38,298 nt of DNA from Anaerolineales bacterium (GCA_021462845.1 JAJTXU010000016.1:1-38298); one strand, 5' to 3'; shown: positions 25,228-33,474, counted from the stretch's first letter. Program-made: numbers and translations. Notes: generated by a model not told the origin, from the letters alone.

Positions 25228-25599
25228 TCATGAAGATGTCCCGTCTTTCATGAATCGCTCAAAGCTCTTCTTGGTTAGCGCGGCGAGCTCTTTGAACAGA
25301 ATCGGCTCGACCTGCTTGAAGTTGAAACACGATTTTCCCTGCATGTGTTTTTTCAACGCGGGACTGATCTCTTTCACCAGATCGGGATACATGTAGACTG
25401 GCATAAGATAGAAGGAAACATAATTCTTCTTGATGTGTGCGGATGCGAAGTACAGTTCCTTCTTCCATTTCTGGCTGTACGGTCCGTCGAGATAGAACAC
25501 GTTCTGGTTATCCATTTTTATGGTGAGTTTGGGCGCGTAGGGTTTGAGTATCTTTTTTAGGTGTTCAAAGACGGTAGGGAAGTCGGTTCGCGGGGGCAT
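25228..25599 (-). CDS. small DUF1801-like protein
   Basis: 123 residues from the ATG at 25599, chosen because GGGAGAG lies about 6 bases upstream. A GTG at 25701 would add 34 residues encoded partly by a GCAGTTGAACTG repeat and is less likely, although it would overlap the preceding stop. The core KKNYVSFYLMPVYMYPDL and SPALKKHMQGKSCFNFK resembles the DUF1801 (YdhG-like) fold, which has no settled biochemical role. Cytoplasmic, no signal peptide. It follows the NBR1-like lipoprotein in the same direction. Confidence 0.75.
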   Translation of the reverse strand: MPPRTDFPTVFEHLKKILKPYAPKLTIKMDNQNVFYLDGPYSQKWKKELYFASAHIKKNYVSFYLMPVYMYPDLVKEISPALKKHMQGKSCFNFKQVEPILFKELAALTKKSFERFMKDGTSS

Positions 25600-25614
25600 A
25601 CGTTCTCTCCCGTT

Positions 25615-25639
25615 CTTCCCGCAGTTGAACTGAGAGAAG
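25615..25639. repeat. GCAGTTGAACTG repeat, second copy
   Basis: CTTCCCGCAGTTGAACTGAG shares its GCAGTTGAACTG core with the palindrome at 2509-2531. It lies just ahead of the ribosome binding site used by the gene ending at 25228, which is why the longer GTG start looks doubtful. Confidence 0.45.
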
Positions 25640-25697
25640 AACATAATGGCATTTAGATGATGCGTCGGCGGTTTGATCGCTGACGCGTCACTTTTTC

Positions 25698-26264
25698 TCA
25701 CGGCGCAACAACATTCACACGGATATAGATCGGGTCGCCAAAAGCGAGCCCGTTAGGGTCGAACGCCTGCCATGCGGATTCGTACTCGCCGTCGGTGAAT
25801 GGCGCGGTGAATAGGATTTGGATGGTGGCGTTAGCGCCGGCGCGGGCGGGGAAGAGTGAAACTTCTGCCCGTGCGCCCAGGTCTGCGCCGCCGATATGGA
25901 TGAAGCGGTAATTTGCGTTCCAGTCACAGGTGCCGCTGTTTTGCACGAGCCATTGCTTGTCTATGGTTGCGCCGTAGGTGACGAAAGAGTTGTCGGGGAT
26001 GGTCAGGTCTTCCAGATAATTGAGGTCGTTGACGCAGGTTTCCTCCTCCGCGGTTGGCGCGATGGTTGGCAACGGTGTGGACTGTGCCGTTACGATGTTT
26101 TGTGTGGGGTTGATGATGAACGTGGGTTCAATGAGCAGGGATTGCGAAGTCGGCGGGATGAACGGGGTGGGTGTTTCCGCAGGCGAGCAGGCTGAGGCGA
26201 GGAAAATGCCGGGGAGGAGAATCAGGCTGATGGTGCGAATGAGGCGAGGGTATCCGAGTGTCAT
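25698..26264 (-). CDS. lipoprotein with NBR1-type Ig-like domain
   Basis: 188 residues from the ATG at 26264; a GTG five codons earlier sits in a repeat and is rejected. Lipobox Cys26 (IFLASAC), then a Thr/Pro linker to about residue 72. The remaining domain has the NBR1/next-to-BRCA1 central-domain pattern: DLTIPDNSFVTYGATIDKQW, LVQNSGTCDWNANYRF, then ARAGANATIQILFTAP and GEYESAWQAFDPNG. Two Cys (in ETCVND and GTCDW) may form a disulfide. Such domains are common in extracellular proteins of Chloroflexota and probably bind carbohydrate or protein. A repeat hairpin separates it from recA upstream. Confidence 0.86.
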   Translation of the reverse strand: MTLGYPRLIRTISLILLPGIFLASACSPAETPTPFIPPTSQSLLIEPTFIINPTQNIVTAQSTPLPTIAPTAEEETCVNDLNYLEDLTIPDNSFVTYGATIDKQWLVQNSGTCDWNANYRFIHIGGADLGARAEVSLFPARAGANATIQILFTAPFTDGEYESAWQAFDPNGLAFGDPIYIRVNVVAP

Positions 26265-26271
26265 ATCTTTT

Positions 26272-26337
26272 TTAACCACTAAGACACGGAGACACAGAGA
26301 AAATCCAAACTCCGTGCTTCCGTGTCTCTGTGGTTAA
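26272..26337. repeat. AACCAC...GACACGGAGACACAGAG hairpin repeat, copy 1
   Basis: TTAACCACTAAGACACGGAG (from 26272) pairs with CTCCGTGCTTCCGTGTCTCT...GTGGTTAA (26310-26337) with a few mismatches over about 28 bases. A related hairpin lies at 36424-36510. It sits immediately downstream of recA and may terminate it, but it carries no long T-tract on the recA strand. Confidence 0.6.
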
Positions 26338-26346
26338 GGTCTTTAT

Positions 26347-27459
26347 TTATTCTTCGTCTGAATTACCGCCGCCGCTATCGTCGCCACCGCCAATTTCGAG
26401 AGGCATGGCGATCTCGCCGCTGAGGGCTTTCTGGCGGATGATGCCGTCGATCTCAGCCATGAGCGCGGGGTTGGCGCGGAGGAAGTCCTTCGCGTTTTCG
26501 CGTCCCTGCCCAAGGCGTTGATCGCCATAGGAAAAGAACGCGCCGCGCTTCTGGACGATCTCGAATTTGGTCGCGAGGTCGAGGATGTCGCCGGCGCGCG
26601 AGATGCCTTCATTGAACATGATGTCGAATTCGGCGGTGCGGAACGGGGGCGCGACCTTGTTCTTGACCACTTTGACGCGCGTGCGGTTGCCGATCACTTC
26701 TTCGCCGACCTTGATGGCTTGGATGCGGCGCACATCGAGGCGCACGGAGGCGTAGAACTTGAGGGCGTTGCCGCCTGTGGTGGTTTCAGGGTTGCCGAAC
26801 ATCACCCCGATCTTCGAGCGGAGTTGGTTCGTGAAGACAACGGCGGTTTTGGTTTGGTTGATGGCGCCGGAGAGTTTACGAAGCGCCTGCGACATGAGCC
26901 TGGCTTGCACGCCCATGGTGGCATCGCCCATATCGCCTTCGATCTCGGAACGGGGCACGAGCGCGGCGACCGAGTCCACGACGACGATGTCTACGCCGCC
27001 GGAGCGGACGAGTGTTTCAGTGATCTCGAGCGCTTGCTCGCCGGTATCAGGTTGCGAAACGAGCAGGTTATCTATATCCACACCCACACGGGCGGCGTAG
27101 ACCGGGTCGAGGGCGTGTTCCATGTCGATGAAGGCGGCGGTGCCGCCCAGTTTTTGCACTTCGGCGATGATGTGCTGGCAGATGGTGGTTTTACCGGACG
27201 ATTCAGGTCCGTAGATTTCGATCACGCGTCCACGCGGGATGCCGCCCACGCCGAGAGCAATGTCAAGTGAGAGCGAGCCGGTGGGGAAGGTCTCGGTCTG
27301 CATATGTTGCGCTTCGCCGAGGCGGATGATGGAGCCGTCGCCGTAGCGTTTGAGGATGTCTCCGAGCGCCTTGTCGAGTACGGCGCGTTTGGCGCCATCC
27401 ACGTTGCGGGAGGGTTGTTCCTGTTCTTCAACAACGGCTTTTGATTTTCGTGGGGACAT
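26347..27459 (-). CDS. recA: recombinase RecA
   Basis: 370 residues from the ATG at 27459 (GGAGAA upstream). ATP-dependent strand-exchange protein and SOS co-protease. Visible: Walker A GPESSGKT (84-91), [29 protein letters not shown] (including Walker B), loop 2 [34 protein letters not shown], and an acidic C-terminus ([14 protein letters not shown]). Its own promoter, overlapped by a LexA-like box, is at 27508-27535. It stands alone between a toxin-antitoxin pair and a lipoprotein gene. Confidence 0.98.
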   Translation of the reverse strand: MSPRKSKAVVEEQEQPSRNVDGAKRAVLDKALGDILKRYGDGSIIRLGEAQHMQTETFPTGSLSLDIALGVGGIPRGRVIEIYGPESSGKTTICQHIIAEVQKLGGTAAFIDMEHALDPVYAARVGVDIDNLLVSQPDTGEQALEITETLVRSGGVDIVVVDSVAALVPRSEIEGDMGDATMGVQARLMSQALRKLSGAINQTKTAVVFTNQLRSKIGVMFGNPETTTGGNALKFYASVRLDVRRIQAIKVGEEVIGNRTRVKVVKNKVAPPFRTAEFDIMFNEGISRAGDILDLATKFEIVQKRGAFFSYGDQRLGQGRENAKDFLRANPALMAEIDGIIRQKALSGEIAMPLEIGGGDDSGGGNSDEE

Positions 27460-27507
27460 GGGGTTTCTCCGATACAAGTGTAAGTGTCTGAACTGTGTGT
27501 AGCCGAG

Positions 27508-27535
27508 AGTATAGCACAGATGTTCTGACCGTCAA
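27508..27535 (-). promoter_or_regulatory. recA promoter with LexA-like operator
   Basis: On the minus strand TTGACG (27535-27530), 16-base spacer, TATACT (27513-27508). Within the spacer and touching the -10 is AGAACATCTGTGCT (27526-27513), which agrees at 10 of 14 positions with the Gram-positive SOS box CGAACATATGTTCG. The leader to the ATG is about 45 bases. Confidence 0.6.
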
Positions 27536-27563
27536 GGGGTGGGCATGGCGGTGGCAGTCTGAT

Positions 27564-27965
27564 TCAAGACAGCTTCTTGATGAATTCGTTGGGTGAGAGA
27601 ACTGCGACCTCTACCGGCGCGTTCTTGAAGTGTTTAAGGTTACCTGTAACCAGCGCGTCTGCCTTTCCGGACAACGCAACTTCCATAAAGGGAACATCGT
27701 CTGGATCCGGTGATAAATCACTGGGCAATGGCATGGCTGTTACTCGTTCGCCGCTTAAGCGGAAGAACCCTAAAACGCTGGCAGAAAGTTCCTTTTCTAT
27801 TTTCAACTGCGGGCGAGCCAAAACATCCTCGTATTCTGCCAGAATTCGATCATCGTACAGCAAAGTTATACTGCCTCCCAGAATTAAGTCAATAATTCGA
27901 CCGGGGAAGCCGCTTGGGTTTAAGAGCCCCCTAACCAAGACATTCGTATCAAGCACGATACGCAT
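27564..27965 (-). CDS. PIN-domain toxin (putative ribonuclease)
   Basis: 133 residues. PIN-fold acidic residues are in place: Asp6 (VLDTNVLVRG), Glu44 (LAEYEDVL), Asp89/Asp90 (DPDDVPFMEVA) and Asp103 (ADALVTGNLKHF). It belongs to the group annotated as toxin-antitoxin PIN proteins, magnesium-dependent RNases that block translation. Its ATG shares one base with the TAA of the antitoxin gene upstream, the usual order and coupling for such modules. Confidence 0.9.
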   Translation of the reverse strand: MRIVLDTNVLVRGLLNPSGFPGRIIDLILGGSITLLYDDRILAEYEDVLARPQLKIEKELSASVLGFFRLSGERVTAMPLPSDLSPDPDDVPFMEVALSGKADALVTGNLKHFKNAPVEVAVLSPNEFIKKLS

Positions 27966-28264
27966 TATTTTGAGCGCTTTGCGCGGCGCTGGGCGCGAGA
28001 TTCTTGAACGACAGCGTTGATCTCCTCATCCGTCATTTGGTCTGTTCCATTTTGCCGCGCGTTCTGGCGGATCCTTGCCACAGACAATTGCGCTTTCACT
28101 TGCGAAACGAGCATCACCAAGTCTTCGAGGCTTCCCTTTGGAACTTGAAGCATGATCGCTAAAGGTTCGCCGTCCACTGTGACAACGAGTTCGCCTTGTT
28201 TTTCAAGTTTTTTTCGCAATTCTTTGGGTTGGTTTCTCATCAGGCGATAGGGAACGAATTCCAT
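27965..28264 (-). CDS. Phd/YefM-like antitoxin
   Basis: 99 residues, directly upstream of the PIN toxin with a one-base overlap. The section GELVVTVDGEPLAIMLQVP matches the DNA-binding strand region of Phd/YefM antitoxins. The C-terminal half is a charged helix rich in Arg, Gln and Lys (MTDEEINAVVQESRAQRRAK) likely to wrap the toxin. It is expected to repress its own operon. Slightly unusual in its long basic tail. Confidence 0.82.
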   Translation of the reverse strand: MEFVPYRLMRNQPKELRKKLEKQGELVVTVDGEPLAIMLQVPKGSLEDLVMLVSQVKAQLSVARIRQNARQNGTDQMTDEEINAVVQESRAQRRAKRSK

Positions 28265-28332
28265 AGTTGCTCCTTGTGTTTAATCTTGCTACACTTATTC
28301 TACGCCACAGATTGTCCCTTGTCAATTATTTC

Positions 28333-29472
28333 TCATGGCGTAGCAGTCGCCGTCCCCGGCAGAAAATTCAGCGTGGGCACGGGCGGCGGGGTCAGTTGAA
28401 ACCCATCCTTGTCTGTAAACGTGAAGTACGTTACCTGCCCTGGGAAAATTTCCACAAAGAACTGCGCATCTTTATCCTTGTACTTCATCAACACTTTGTA
28501 GATTCCCGCTGGCAAGTCGCTTAGCGCCAAATTCTCTTGATAATACGGGTCGGCATTGACCGAACCTTCGGCATAAGTGAGAACCTTGCGCAACGGAACT
28601 TCGGCGGGTAATGGTCGCACCTCAATGGAATATTGATTCAATAACTTGCCTTTTTCATCCGTGATGCGACCCACCAACACTCCCCAGCCTTGAGGCGGAG
28701 CCATCCACAGCTCCGGGTTGAACGTGTTGTAAAAAGAATTTTTCCCCAGGCGCACCTCAAAATGCAAATGCGGACCGGTCGTCGCGCCGGTATCGCCGAC
28801 CAAACCGATCACATCGCCGGTTTCCACATGTTGACCCTCCACCGCTGTGATCGCGCTCATGTGCGCGTAAATGGTGAATAACGATTGACCCTTGTAGCCA
28901 AAATCGTGGCGTATCACCACTGCCAGCCCATACGGGTCAGATTCGTTGCCGGGCACTTCCGTGTACAAACCCCAACCGGCAGAAATAACCGTGCCGCCTC
29001 CCGCCGCAAGGATAGGCGCGCCTTTCGCCGCGTCGATATCTACCCCCGTATGCACAATGTTCGGCGCAAAGAACACTCCGCCATAGCGATATTCCGCCAG
29101 CGGCCAGTTGACGTTATCTGCCGCGATGGGGCGGGCGAAGTAAAAATGATCGTACGGCGAGACAGACCAAGGGATCGGGTAGAGAGGCGGACGCCAGCCC
29201 GAGACCGGTTCCGCGCCCGGTGTGGGGAGGATGAATCGAAACGGCTCGATCGTTGGACGCGGCGTCGCCTCCGACTCGCTAGGCAGTTGACTCGCCTCCC
29301 CGGCGACCACCGCCGTGGGGGTTTGGCTCGCGTTACCCGGCATGGCGGGAGCACAAGAGGCGAGCAAACTTAGCAACGCCAAACCGGACATCAAGCCCAT
29401 GCTCCTGCTCATGGAGAAACGGAAGCGGAACAAGCGCAACCGTGCCAACCCTACATTCAAATACATTCTCAT
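28333..29472 (-). CDS. M23-family metallopeptidase lipoprotein
   Basis: 379 residues. Signal with lipobox Cys40 (ALLSLLASC), then a Thr/Pro linker. The peptidase domain has all LytM/M23 zinc and catalytic residues: His141 and Asp145 (HTGVDID), His204 (YAHMS), and His235/His237 (HLHFEV). It is probably active on peptidoglycan or another peptide-linked surface polymer. A C-terminal beta domain (VGRITDEKGKLLNQYSIEV, DLPAGIYKVLMKYKDKD) resembles a carboxypeptidase-regulatory or Ig-like module. The end is GTATATP. The ATG overlaps the stop of the propeller gene (ATGA); a start at 29412 (Met21) would give a shorter, more usual signal. Confidence 0.91.
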   Translation of the reverse strand: MRMYLNVGLARLRLFRFRFSMSRSMGLMSGLALLSLLASCAPAMPGNASQTPTAVVAGEASQLPSESEATPRPTIEPFRFILPTPGAEPVSGWRPPLYPIPWSVSPYDHFYFARPIAADNVNWPLAEYRYGGVFFAPNIVHTGVDIDAAKGAPILAAGGGTVISAGWGLYTEVPGNESDPYGLAVVIRHDFGYKGQSLFTIYAHMSAITAVEGQHVETGDVIGLVGDTGATTGPHLHFEVRLGKNSFYNTFNPELWMAPPQGWGVLVGRITDEKGKLLNQYSIEVRPLPAEVPLRKVLTYAEGSVNADPYYQENLALSDLPAGIYKVLMKYKDKDAQFFVEIFPGQVTYFTFTDKDGFQLTPPPVPTLNFLPGTATATP

Positions 29473-31319
29473 GGAATGATCGTCGGCGGCGTGACCGTTG
29501 GCGCTACCGTGTTCGTTGGAATCGGCGTGGTCGTTGGCACGGGAGTGCGGGTAATCGTCGGCGTCAACGAGGCGGTCAGCGTGATGCGTGGCGTGCGCGT
29601 CAACGTGATGGTCGGCGTGAATGTGGATGTGACGGTCGGCGTGAACGTGGGCGGGAGCAAACGCGTGGGCGTGAGCAACACATCCGGCGGATACAGTTGA
29701 AGCAAGGCGGAATAAAAATCAAGACCATCGGTGAGCGCGAACTCGGTGAAACGCGCGCCTCGATAAAACGTCCGCCAGTTGGGGAGCGCCGGGACGCGTT
29801 CCCAGCCATACTGGAGCGCGAGCGAGGTCACATCCACCCAATACCCTGCGGGCACGGCGCTGTACCTGCCGCCTTGTTCGTACACTTTTGGATCGAGGTT
29901 ATACCGCGCCGAGAGATCCCACGGGTTTGATCGGAGCGGTTCGCCGAGTGAACCGTCTTGCGCCTGCGCGCGGATGTACAACCGCCAATATGTTTGCGCG
30001 CCGTAATCTTCGCGCACAGCCACCATCCAGCCGGCATTGGTCATCAACGAATTGATGGCAAAGGCGCGCCCGGTATACAGCCATGATTCCTCGAAACCTG
30101 GGTCGAGCGATGTGGTGATCGGAACGTACGCATTCTCAAGGCTGGCGAGCGCGTCCCAGCCTGATTCGAGAATCATGCGGGCGCGTAGCGCGTTGAACGC
30201 CTCATCCACCCGGTCGCTCAGTTGAGGATATGGCGCCTGCACTTTATCCAAACTCACCAGCGAATCGCGCCCCGCGCCCTCCGACGATGCGACGATGTTC
30301 GACACCCAAAGCGGGGAGGGGGTAATTGCGGCATTTTGTTGAACGACCGCCGGCAAAGGCTCTGCCAGGCTCAGGCTTGCCCAGTCGAATCCCTGCAACC
30401 GGCCGGGGAAGGGTACCAGCGGCTCGAGCAGGTTTCCATCCAATGAATAGTTTGCCAGGTACGATTCGTTCGGCGTATTGAACGTAGTGATGAAATGATC
30501 GTTTGACGGAGCCCACGCGGGATACTCTCCATCGGCAACCCAAACGGCGGGCGCGTTGCGTGTTGAATCCCAGATGTAAATACCGCTTCGTCCCACATTC
30601 TGGCTGGATGCCGCCCACATCAGCCGAGTCCCATCCTGCGACCAGACCGGGTGCGATTCTGCCGCGTCGGTTGTGTTGCTCAAGTTGGCGTAACGCGTAT
30701 CGTCGGTTTTATCCAGATCGGCAAGGATGATCTCTCCATCCGACACAAAAACGATCTGCCGCCCGCCCGGCGACCATGCCGGGGAATGGTCTGCGGTTGC
30801 GGAGGAGGTCAACAAAATGGCACCCTCTCGCGGATTCTCTGCGGGCCCGATCACAACCTCAAGGCTGTCTTCAAGGTAGGCTTCGAAGGCAAGAAATGAA
30901 CCGTCCGGCGACCAGGTTGGCGCGCCTTCGTATTCGGGGGTATCGGTGAGGCGGGTCACTTCCCCGCTGGAAGCGTCGAAGAGATAGAGATCCCAGTAGC
31001 CACTGCGGTTAGACGCGAACGCGATCCGCTGTCCATCCGGGCTGATTGCGGGCGTGATGTCATCCCACGTATCGCCGGTCAACCGCGTGAGCGGCATCTG
31101 GTTCGGAATGAAGGCGAAGAGATGAGCGTAGCCATCCTCCTCGATCGAAAAAACGATCACCTCCCGCGCCCCGGCTGAAAGCACCGGCGCGGAATCTGCT
31201 GTGGAGGTGAATTGCGGAAACGCCTGCGGAGTGGATGTATCCTCGATGGGTTGCAAGCACGATGAAAGAAGCAAGAGGAGGGAGAAAAGGAAAATTGATC
31301 TGGAAGAATGTTTGCGCAT
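29469..31319 (-). CDS. TolB/WD40-like beta-propeller lipoprotein
   Basis: 616 residues. Lipobox Cys21 (SLLLLLSSC). From about residue 75 the repeats SPDGQRIAFASNRSGYWDLY, SPDGSFLAFEAY, SPGGRQIVFVSDG and SQDGTRLMWAASS form a PD40-type propeller. A helical domain follows (about 340-540, ALRARMILESGWDALASLE, YGWERVPALP), rich in aromatic residues. The last 60 residues are a Thr/Pro/Val/Ile-rich low-complexity tail (TPTVTSTFTPTITLT). It is exported and membrane-bound, and translationally coupled to the M23 peptidase, suggesting that the two work together at the cell surface. Enzymatic activity is not evident. Confidence 0.87.
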   Translation of the reverse strand: MRKHSSRSIFLFSLLLLLSSCLQPIEDTSTPQAFPQFTSTADSAPVLSAGAREVIVFSIEEDGYAHLFAFIPNQMPLTRLTGDTWDDITPAISPDGQRIAFASNRSGYWDLYLFDASSGEVTRLTDTPEYEGAPTWSPDGSFLAFEAYLEDSLEVVIGPAENPREGAILLTSSATADHSPAWSPGGRQIVFVSDGEIILADLDKTDDTRYANLSNTTDAAESHPVWSQDGTRLMWAASSQNVGRSGIYIWDSTRNAPAVWVADGEYPAWAPSNDHFITTFNTPNESYLANYSLDGNLLEPLVPFPGRLQGFDWASLSLAEPLPAVVQQNAAITPSPLWVSNIVASSEGAGRDSLVSLDKVQAPYPQLSDRVDEAFNALRARMILESGWDALASLENAYVPITTSLDPGFEESWLYTGRAFAINSLMTNAGWMVAVREDYGAQTYWRLYIRAQAQDGSLGEPLRSNPWDLSARYNLDPKVYEQGGRYSAVPAGYWVDVTSLALQYGWERVPALPNWRTFYRGARFTEFALTDGLDFYSALLQLYPPDVLLTPTRLLPPTFTPTVTSTFTPTITLTRTPRITLTASLTPTITRTPVPTTTPIPTNTVAPTVTPPTIIP

Positions 31320-31331
31320 TGGTAATATCGG

Positions 31332-31694
31332 TTAACCAGAATCGGGCTGGGGCGGCTTGACATCGAAGGAACACGTTACCGTCTCCTGCGCGGGCCCGTC
31401 GGGATAATGCAGCTTCGCCTCCAACGCGTACGGATTCTTCAACTCCTCAGCGCGGATGTGCATGGTGAATTCGAGTTTCCATCCCAACGGCTCGACGATG
31501 CTCGCGGAGGCAACCTCATCGCCGTCCGCGTCTTTCAACACAACTTCGATGTGCGGTCTCTTTTGAAAGGGCGTAATCTCGATGTTGACTCGCAAACGAT
31601 ACCCATCCGGGTACGGCTCCGCCCTAAGCGACGTGATCCGCGTTTCCTCGGGCGTCATGCGTTTCAAATGATCTTCGGCAAAAAAGAAATCCAT
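31332..31694 (-). CDS. hypothetical protein, beta-rich, conserved context
   Basis: 120 residues, no signal peptide. The sequence alternates charged and hydrophobic residues in beta-strand style (YRLRVNIEITPFQKRPHIEV, LKDADGDEVASASIVEPLG, KLEFTMHIRAEEL) and resembles an Ig-like or C2-like sandwich. No family recognised. It is the first gene of the minus-strand group with the propeller lipoprotein (12 bp downstream) and the M23 peptidase, so a role in the same surface process is possible. The single Cys near the end (TVTCSFDV) stands alone. Confidence 0.7.
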   Translation of the reverse strand: MDFFFAEDHLKRMTPEETRITSLRAEPYPDGYRLRVNIEITPFQKRPHIEVVLKDADGDEVASASIVEPLGWKLEFTMHIRAEELKNPYALEAKLHYPDGPAQETVTCSFDVKPPQPDSG

Positions 31695-31803
31695 GGTTTA
31701 GTTTGGTAGTCGGTTAGTTTTATAGTTCGGCAGTTGAATAGTTGGTTAGTCAGGGAGAGCCGTCAAAGTTTATCAACCAAAAACTCAAAGCTCTCTGTGG
31801 CTG

Positions 31804-31888
31804 AAAATCAAAAATCGTAAATCAAAAATCGTAAATCAAAAATCGTAAATCGTAAATCGTAAATCGTAAATCGTAAATCGTAAATCGC
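31804..31888. repeat. TAAATCG heptanucleotide tandem array
   Basis: Three 14-bp units AAATCAAAAATCGT (from about 31804) are followed by about six perfect 7-bp units TAAATCG, ending at the stop codon of the next gene. Upstream, 31697-31760, is a related low-complexity stretch with GGTTAGT and TAGTT units. Tandem heptamers of this sort are known in cyanobacteria. No spacers, so not CRISPR. Confidence 0.8.
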
Positions 31889-31889
31889 C

Positions 31890-32744
31890 TCACTCATCAA
31901 ACAAAAACGTCGCCTCGGCATACAGGCGCACGCCTTTTTTCTTCACGCGCTCATCCACCCAATGCTGGAGATACTCGCGCTTGTATTCGACAGGTTTTCC
32001 GCTCGACAGTTCATGCAACGGATAATTCAAATGCAAGGCGCGCGGCGAAACGGTGAAGCGCGTGATGCCTGTGGGCAGAACGATCTTTCGCCCCGCGAGT
32101 TTAAGTAACGTGCGGATCTTGAATCGCGGAAAGATAATCAGCGCGGTCAGGTCCGCGTGAACTTCTCGGAACGGTTCGATCAGCGTTTGGCTGGTGCGGT
32201 CGAGCGCCGCGGAGGTCTTGTAGGCATTCACGATCTTGTGAAGCGTGTCAATATGATTCGCAAGATCGGTGGGTTCTTCGATCAGCAAATACAACTTTCC
32301 ATTGGGCAGTCGCGCGTTGACAGGCATATATTTCGGCGCGTCCACCGATTTGCGCGTATCGACTTGTTCGACAGACACGCCTTTTATCTTGCGAAATTCG
32401 CTCATTAACGATTTCGAACTCATTCCCCAGACAACATGATTCCATGTTTGTAAATTCACGTTCTGGTCGTCTGCTTCCACAACCTGCGCCACCAGGTGCG
32501 GAAATTCCAACTCGCGCAGCGACGTGACGCGGTTCGCGCCGTCCAGCACCATATATCGTTCTGTGCCGTCTGTTAACGGCATCACAATGGGCGGGTTGCG
32601 CAGAACGCCGGCGCCGCGCAATTTCTCGATCAGCGGAGCGCTTCTCTGCGTATCGTGATCTTCATGCAGGATCAAACTTTCGATTGGCAAGATATCGAGG
32701 CGGGGCGGTCCCGTCTTGAGTAAAGTTGAGGGGTTTGGAATCAT
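31890..32744 (-). CDS. SbnI/SerK-like ParB-fold protein (possible free-serine kinase)
   Basis: 284 residues. The N-terminal ParB/sulfiredoxin fold carries LILHEDHD (His27, Glu28), RGAGVLRNPPIVMP and YMVLDGANRVTSL (Asp68, Asn71, Arg72). The first and last of these match the LHE and VDGxHR motifs of Staphylococcus SbnI and archaeal SerK, recalled from memory. Unlike plain ParB domains, similarity to SbnI continues to the end: NLQTWNHVVWG and TGITRFTVSPRALHLNYPL correspond to STWQHKVPFG and AGVTRFNISGRCLNLQVPL. SbnI makes O-phosphoserine from free serine and also regulates transcription. No siderophore genes are nearby, so the pathway is open. A plasmid-partition role is unlikely. Confidence 0.78.
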   Translation of the reverse strand: MIPNPSTLLKTGPPRLDILPIESLILHEDHDTQRSAPLIEKLRGAGVLRNPPIVMPLTDGTERYMVLDGANRVTSLRELEFPHLVAQVVEADDQNVNLQTWNHVVWGMSSKSLMSEFRKIKGVSVEQVDTRKSVDAPKYMPVNARLPNGKLYLLIEEPTDLANHIDTLHKIVNAYKTSAALDRTSQTLIEPFREVHADLTALIIFPRFKIRTLLKLAGRKIVLPTGITRFTVSPRALHLNYPLHELSSGKPVEYKREYLQHWVDERVKKKGVRLYAEATFLFDE

Positions 32745-32782
32745 CTGGCGAAGGATACCACAGGAAACACGGCGCGTTCAAC

Positions 32783-33424
32783 TTACAAAAGTTTCAACGC
32801 GGTGTCAAAATCCTGCGGGTATTCCGCTGTGAATGTGAGTCTTTCATTAGTAAACGGATGAGTGAACGTCAACGACAACGCATGCAACGCGGGACGCGCA
32901 ATAATTTTCGACTCCGCCGCGCCATACAGGACATCTCCCACCAGCGGATGCCCCAACGCCTTCGAATGGACTCGCACCTGATGCGTTCGTCCCGTCTTCG
33001 GCATCGCCTCGATCAACGCCGCGGCTTGATATAGTTCCCTCAGCCTGAATCGCGTCTCCGATGGCTTCCCGTTCCTGTCGTCCACGGCTGTCCGATGTTT
33101 ATGCCCCACATTGACCCGCAGTGGGTGTCTCGCAATCTTCTCTTGCCATTTCGGATTCCCCTCCACAATCGCATGATAGATTTTCTCCACCTCGTGATTC
33201 TCGAACTGCATATTCAACGCGCGGTGACTCTCCGCATCCCGCGCGAAGACCATCACCCCGCTGGTGATTTTGTCCAAGCGATGGACAACGAAGATTTTGC
33301 CGAACTCTTCCTCTAGCATCTTCACCAAATACGGCGCGTCTTTATCCCACCCGTCAGGCAGGACGGGAATCCCTGCGGGTTTGTTGAGGACGAGGATATG
33401 TTCGTCCGCATGTATAATTTGCAT
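32783..33424 (-). CDS. RluA-family pseudouridine synthase
   Basis: 213 residues. Catalytic Asp51 in the signature VVHRLDKITSG, preceded by LVLNKPAGIPVLP and followed by KIYHAIVEG, RTHQVRVHSKALGHPLVGD and the C-terminal LHALSLTF, all standard for the RluA group. There is no N-terminal S4 domain. It converts specific uridines in rRNA or tRNA to pseudouridine; target not predictable. It lies 38 bp upstream of the SbnI-like gene on the same strand. Confidence 0.95.
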   Translation of the reverse strand: MQIIHADEHILVLNKPAGIPVLPDGWDKDAPYLVKMLEEEFGKIFVVHRLDKITSGVMVFARDAESHRALNMQFENHEVEKIYHAIVEGNPKWQEKIARHPLRVNVGHKHRTAVDDRNGKPSETRFRLRELYQAAALIEAMPKTGRTHQVRVHSKALGHPLVGDVLYGAAESKIIARPALHALSLTFTHPFTNERLTFTAEYPQDFDTALKLL

Positions 33425-33474
33425 TGGCTTATTGTACTGGCATCTCGGTCAAACAGATTTTCAAGTTTCATTCG

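Noticed and set aside
31804-31888. Possible CRISPR array
   Set aside because: Units of 7 and 14 bp follow one another with no spacers and no cas genes are present.
31890-32744. Chromosome or plasmid partition protein ParB
   Set aside because: Only the N-terminal fold is ParB-like; there is no central helix-turn-helix and no parA neighbour, and the C-terminal half resembles SbnI.
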